From contig RFIO01000160.1 in assembly GCA_003695205.1 (NCBI GenBank), positions 1 to 13,136 on the forward strand: DNA of 13,136 nt, written 5' to 3'. A program made the position numbers and the translations under genes. Shown in pieces: positions 12,507 to 13,136 of the stretch. Position 1 is the first letter of the stretch; each line of letters opens with the position of its first letter. This DNA comes from Deltaproteobacteria bacterium. GTDB lineage: Bacteria; Desulfobacterota; Desulfuromonadia; Desulfuromonadales; Geothermobacteraceae. Below the pieces are notes generated by a model, which did no database searches, was not told the DNA's origin, and worked only from the letters and a program-made list of their open reading frames with translations.

Positions 12507-13136
<630 letters not shown>

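Overview
The window looks like the chromosomal replication-origin neighbourhood of a GC-rich Gram-negative bacterium. The best fit is the Desulfuromonadia (Geobacter/Desulfuromonas/Pelobacter-like, formerly Deltaproteobacteria). The reasons are the order dnaA | rpmH-rnpA-yidD-yidC-jag-mnmE-mnmG-rsmG-parA-parB-bactofilin-atp, and an ATP synthase cluster that opens with paired b'/b subunits and has no a or c genes beside it. This placement is inference from gene order and protein character; no database search was possible.

Layout. A 5'-complete, 3'-truncated dnaA runs leftward from 1250 to the window edge. The 310 bp between dnaA and rpmH holds three DnaA-box-like 9-mers (two in an inverted pair), an AT-rich stretch, and candidate promoters facing both ways; this is the candidate oriC. 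Rightward from 1561 follow ribosomal protein L34, the RNase P protein, YidD, the YidC insertase, Jag (KH/R3H), and the tRNA-modifying GTPase MnmE, all tightly packed and probably one long transcript. Between mnmE and mnmG lies a perfect 16-bp parS palindrome. MnmG and the 16S rRNA methyltransferase RsmG overlap. After a 135-bp gap come ParA, ParB and a bactofilin.

A 226-bp intergenic region (10723-10948) is the most structured non-coding stretch. It has a three-arm repeat over the bactofilin stop codon, a good sigma70-type promoter with a dyad inside its spacer, a small hairpin followed by seven T at about the predicted start of transcription, and a second bulged GC-rich hairpin whose loop is a tandem heptamer. 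It leads into atpX (b'), atpF (b), atpH (delta) and the first 210 codons of atpA.

How the genes work together: DnaA starts replication at the adjacent origin; ParA/ParB with parS segregate the newly copied origin, and the bactofilin may scaffold that machinery. RpmH, RnpA, MnmE, MnmG and RsmG serve ribosome and tRNA maturation. YidD and YidC insert membrane proteins, for which the F0 subunits encoded downstream are classic clients. I found no mobile element, CRISPR array, tRNA or rRNA gene, and no evidence of an undescribed multi-gene system. The unusual signals are regulatory or structural and are listed as findings.
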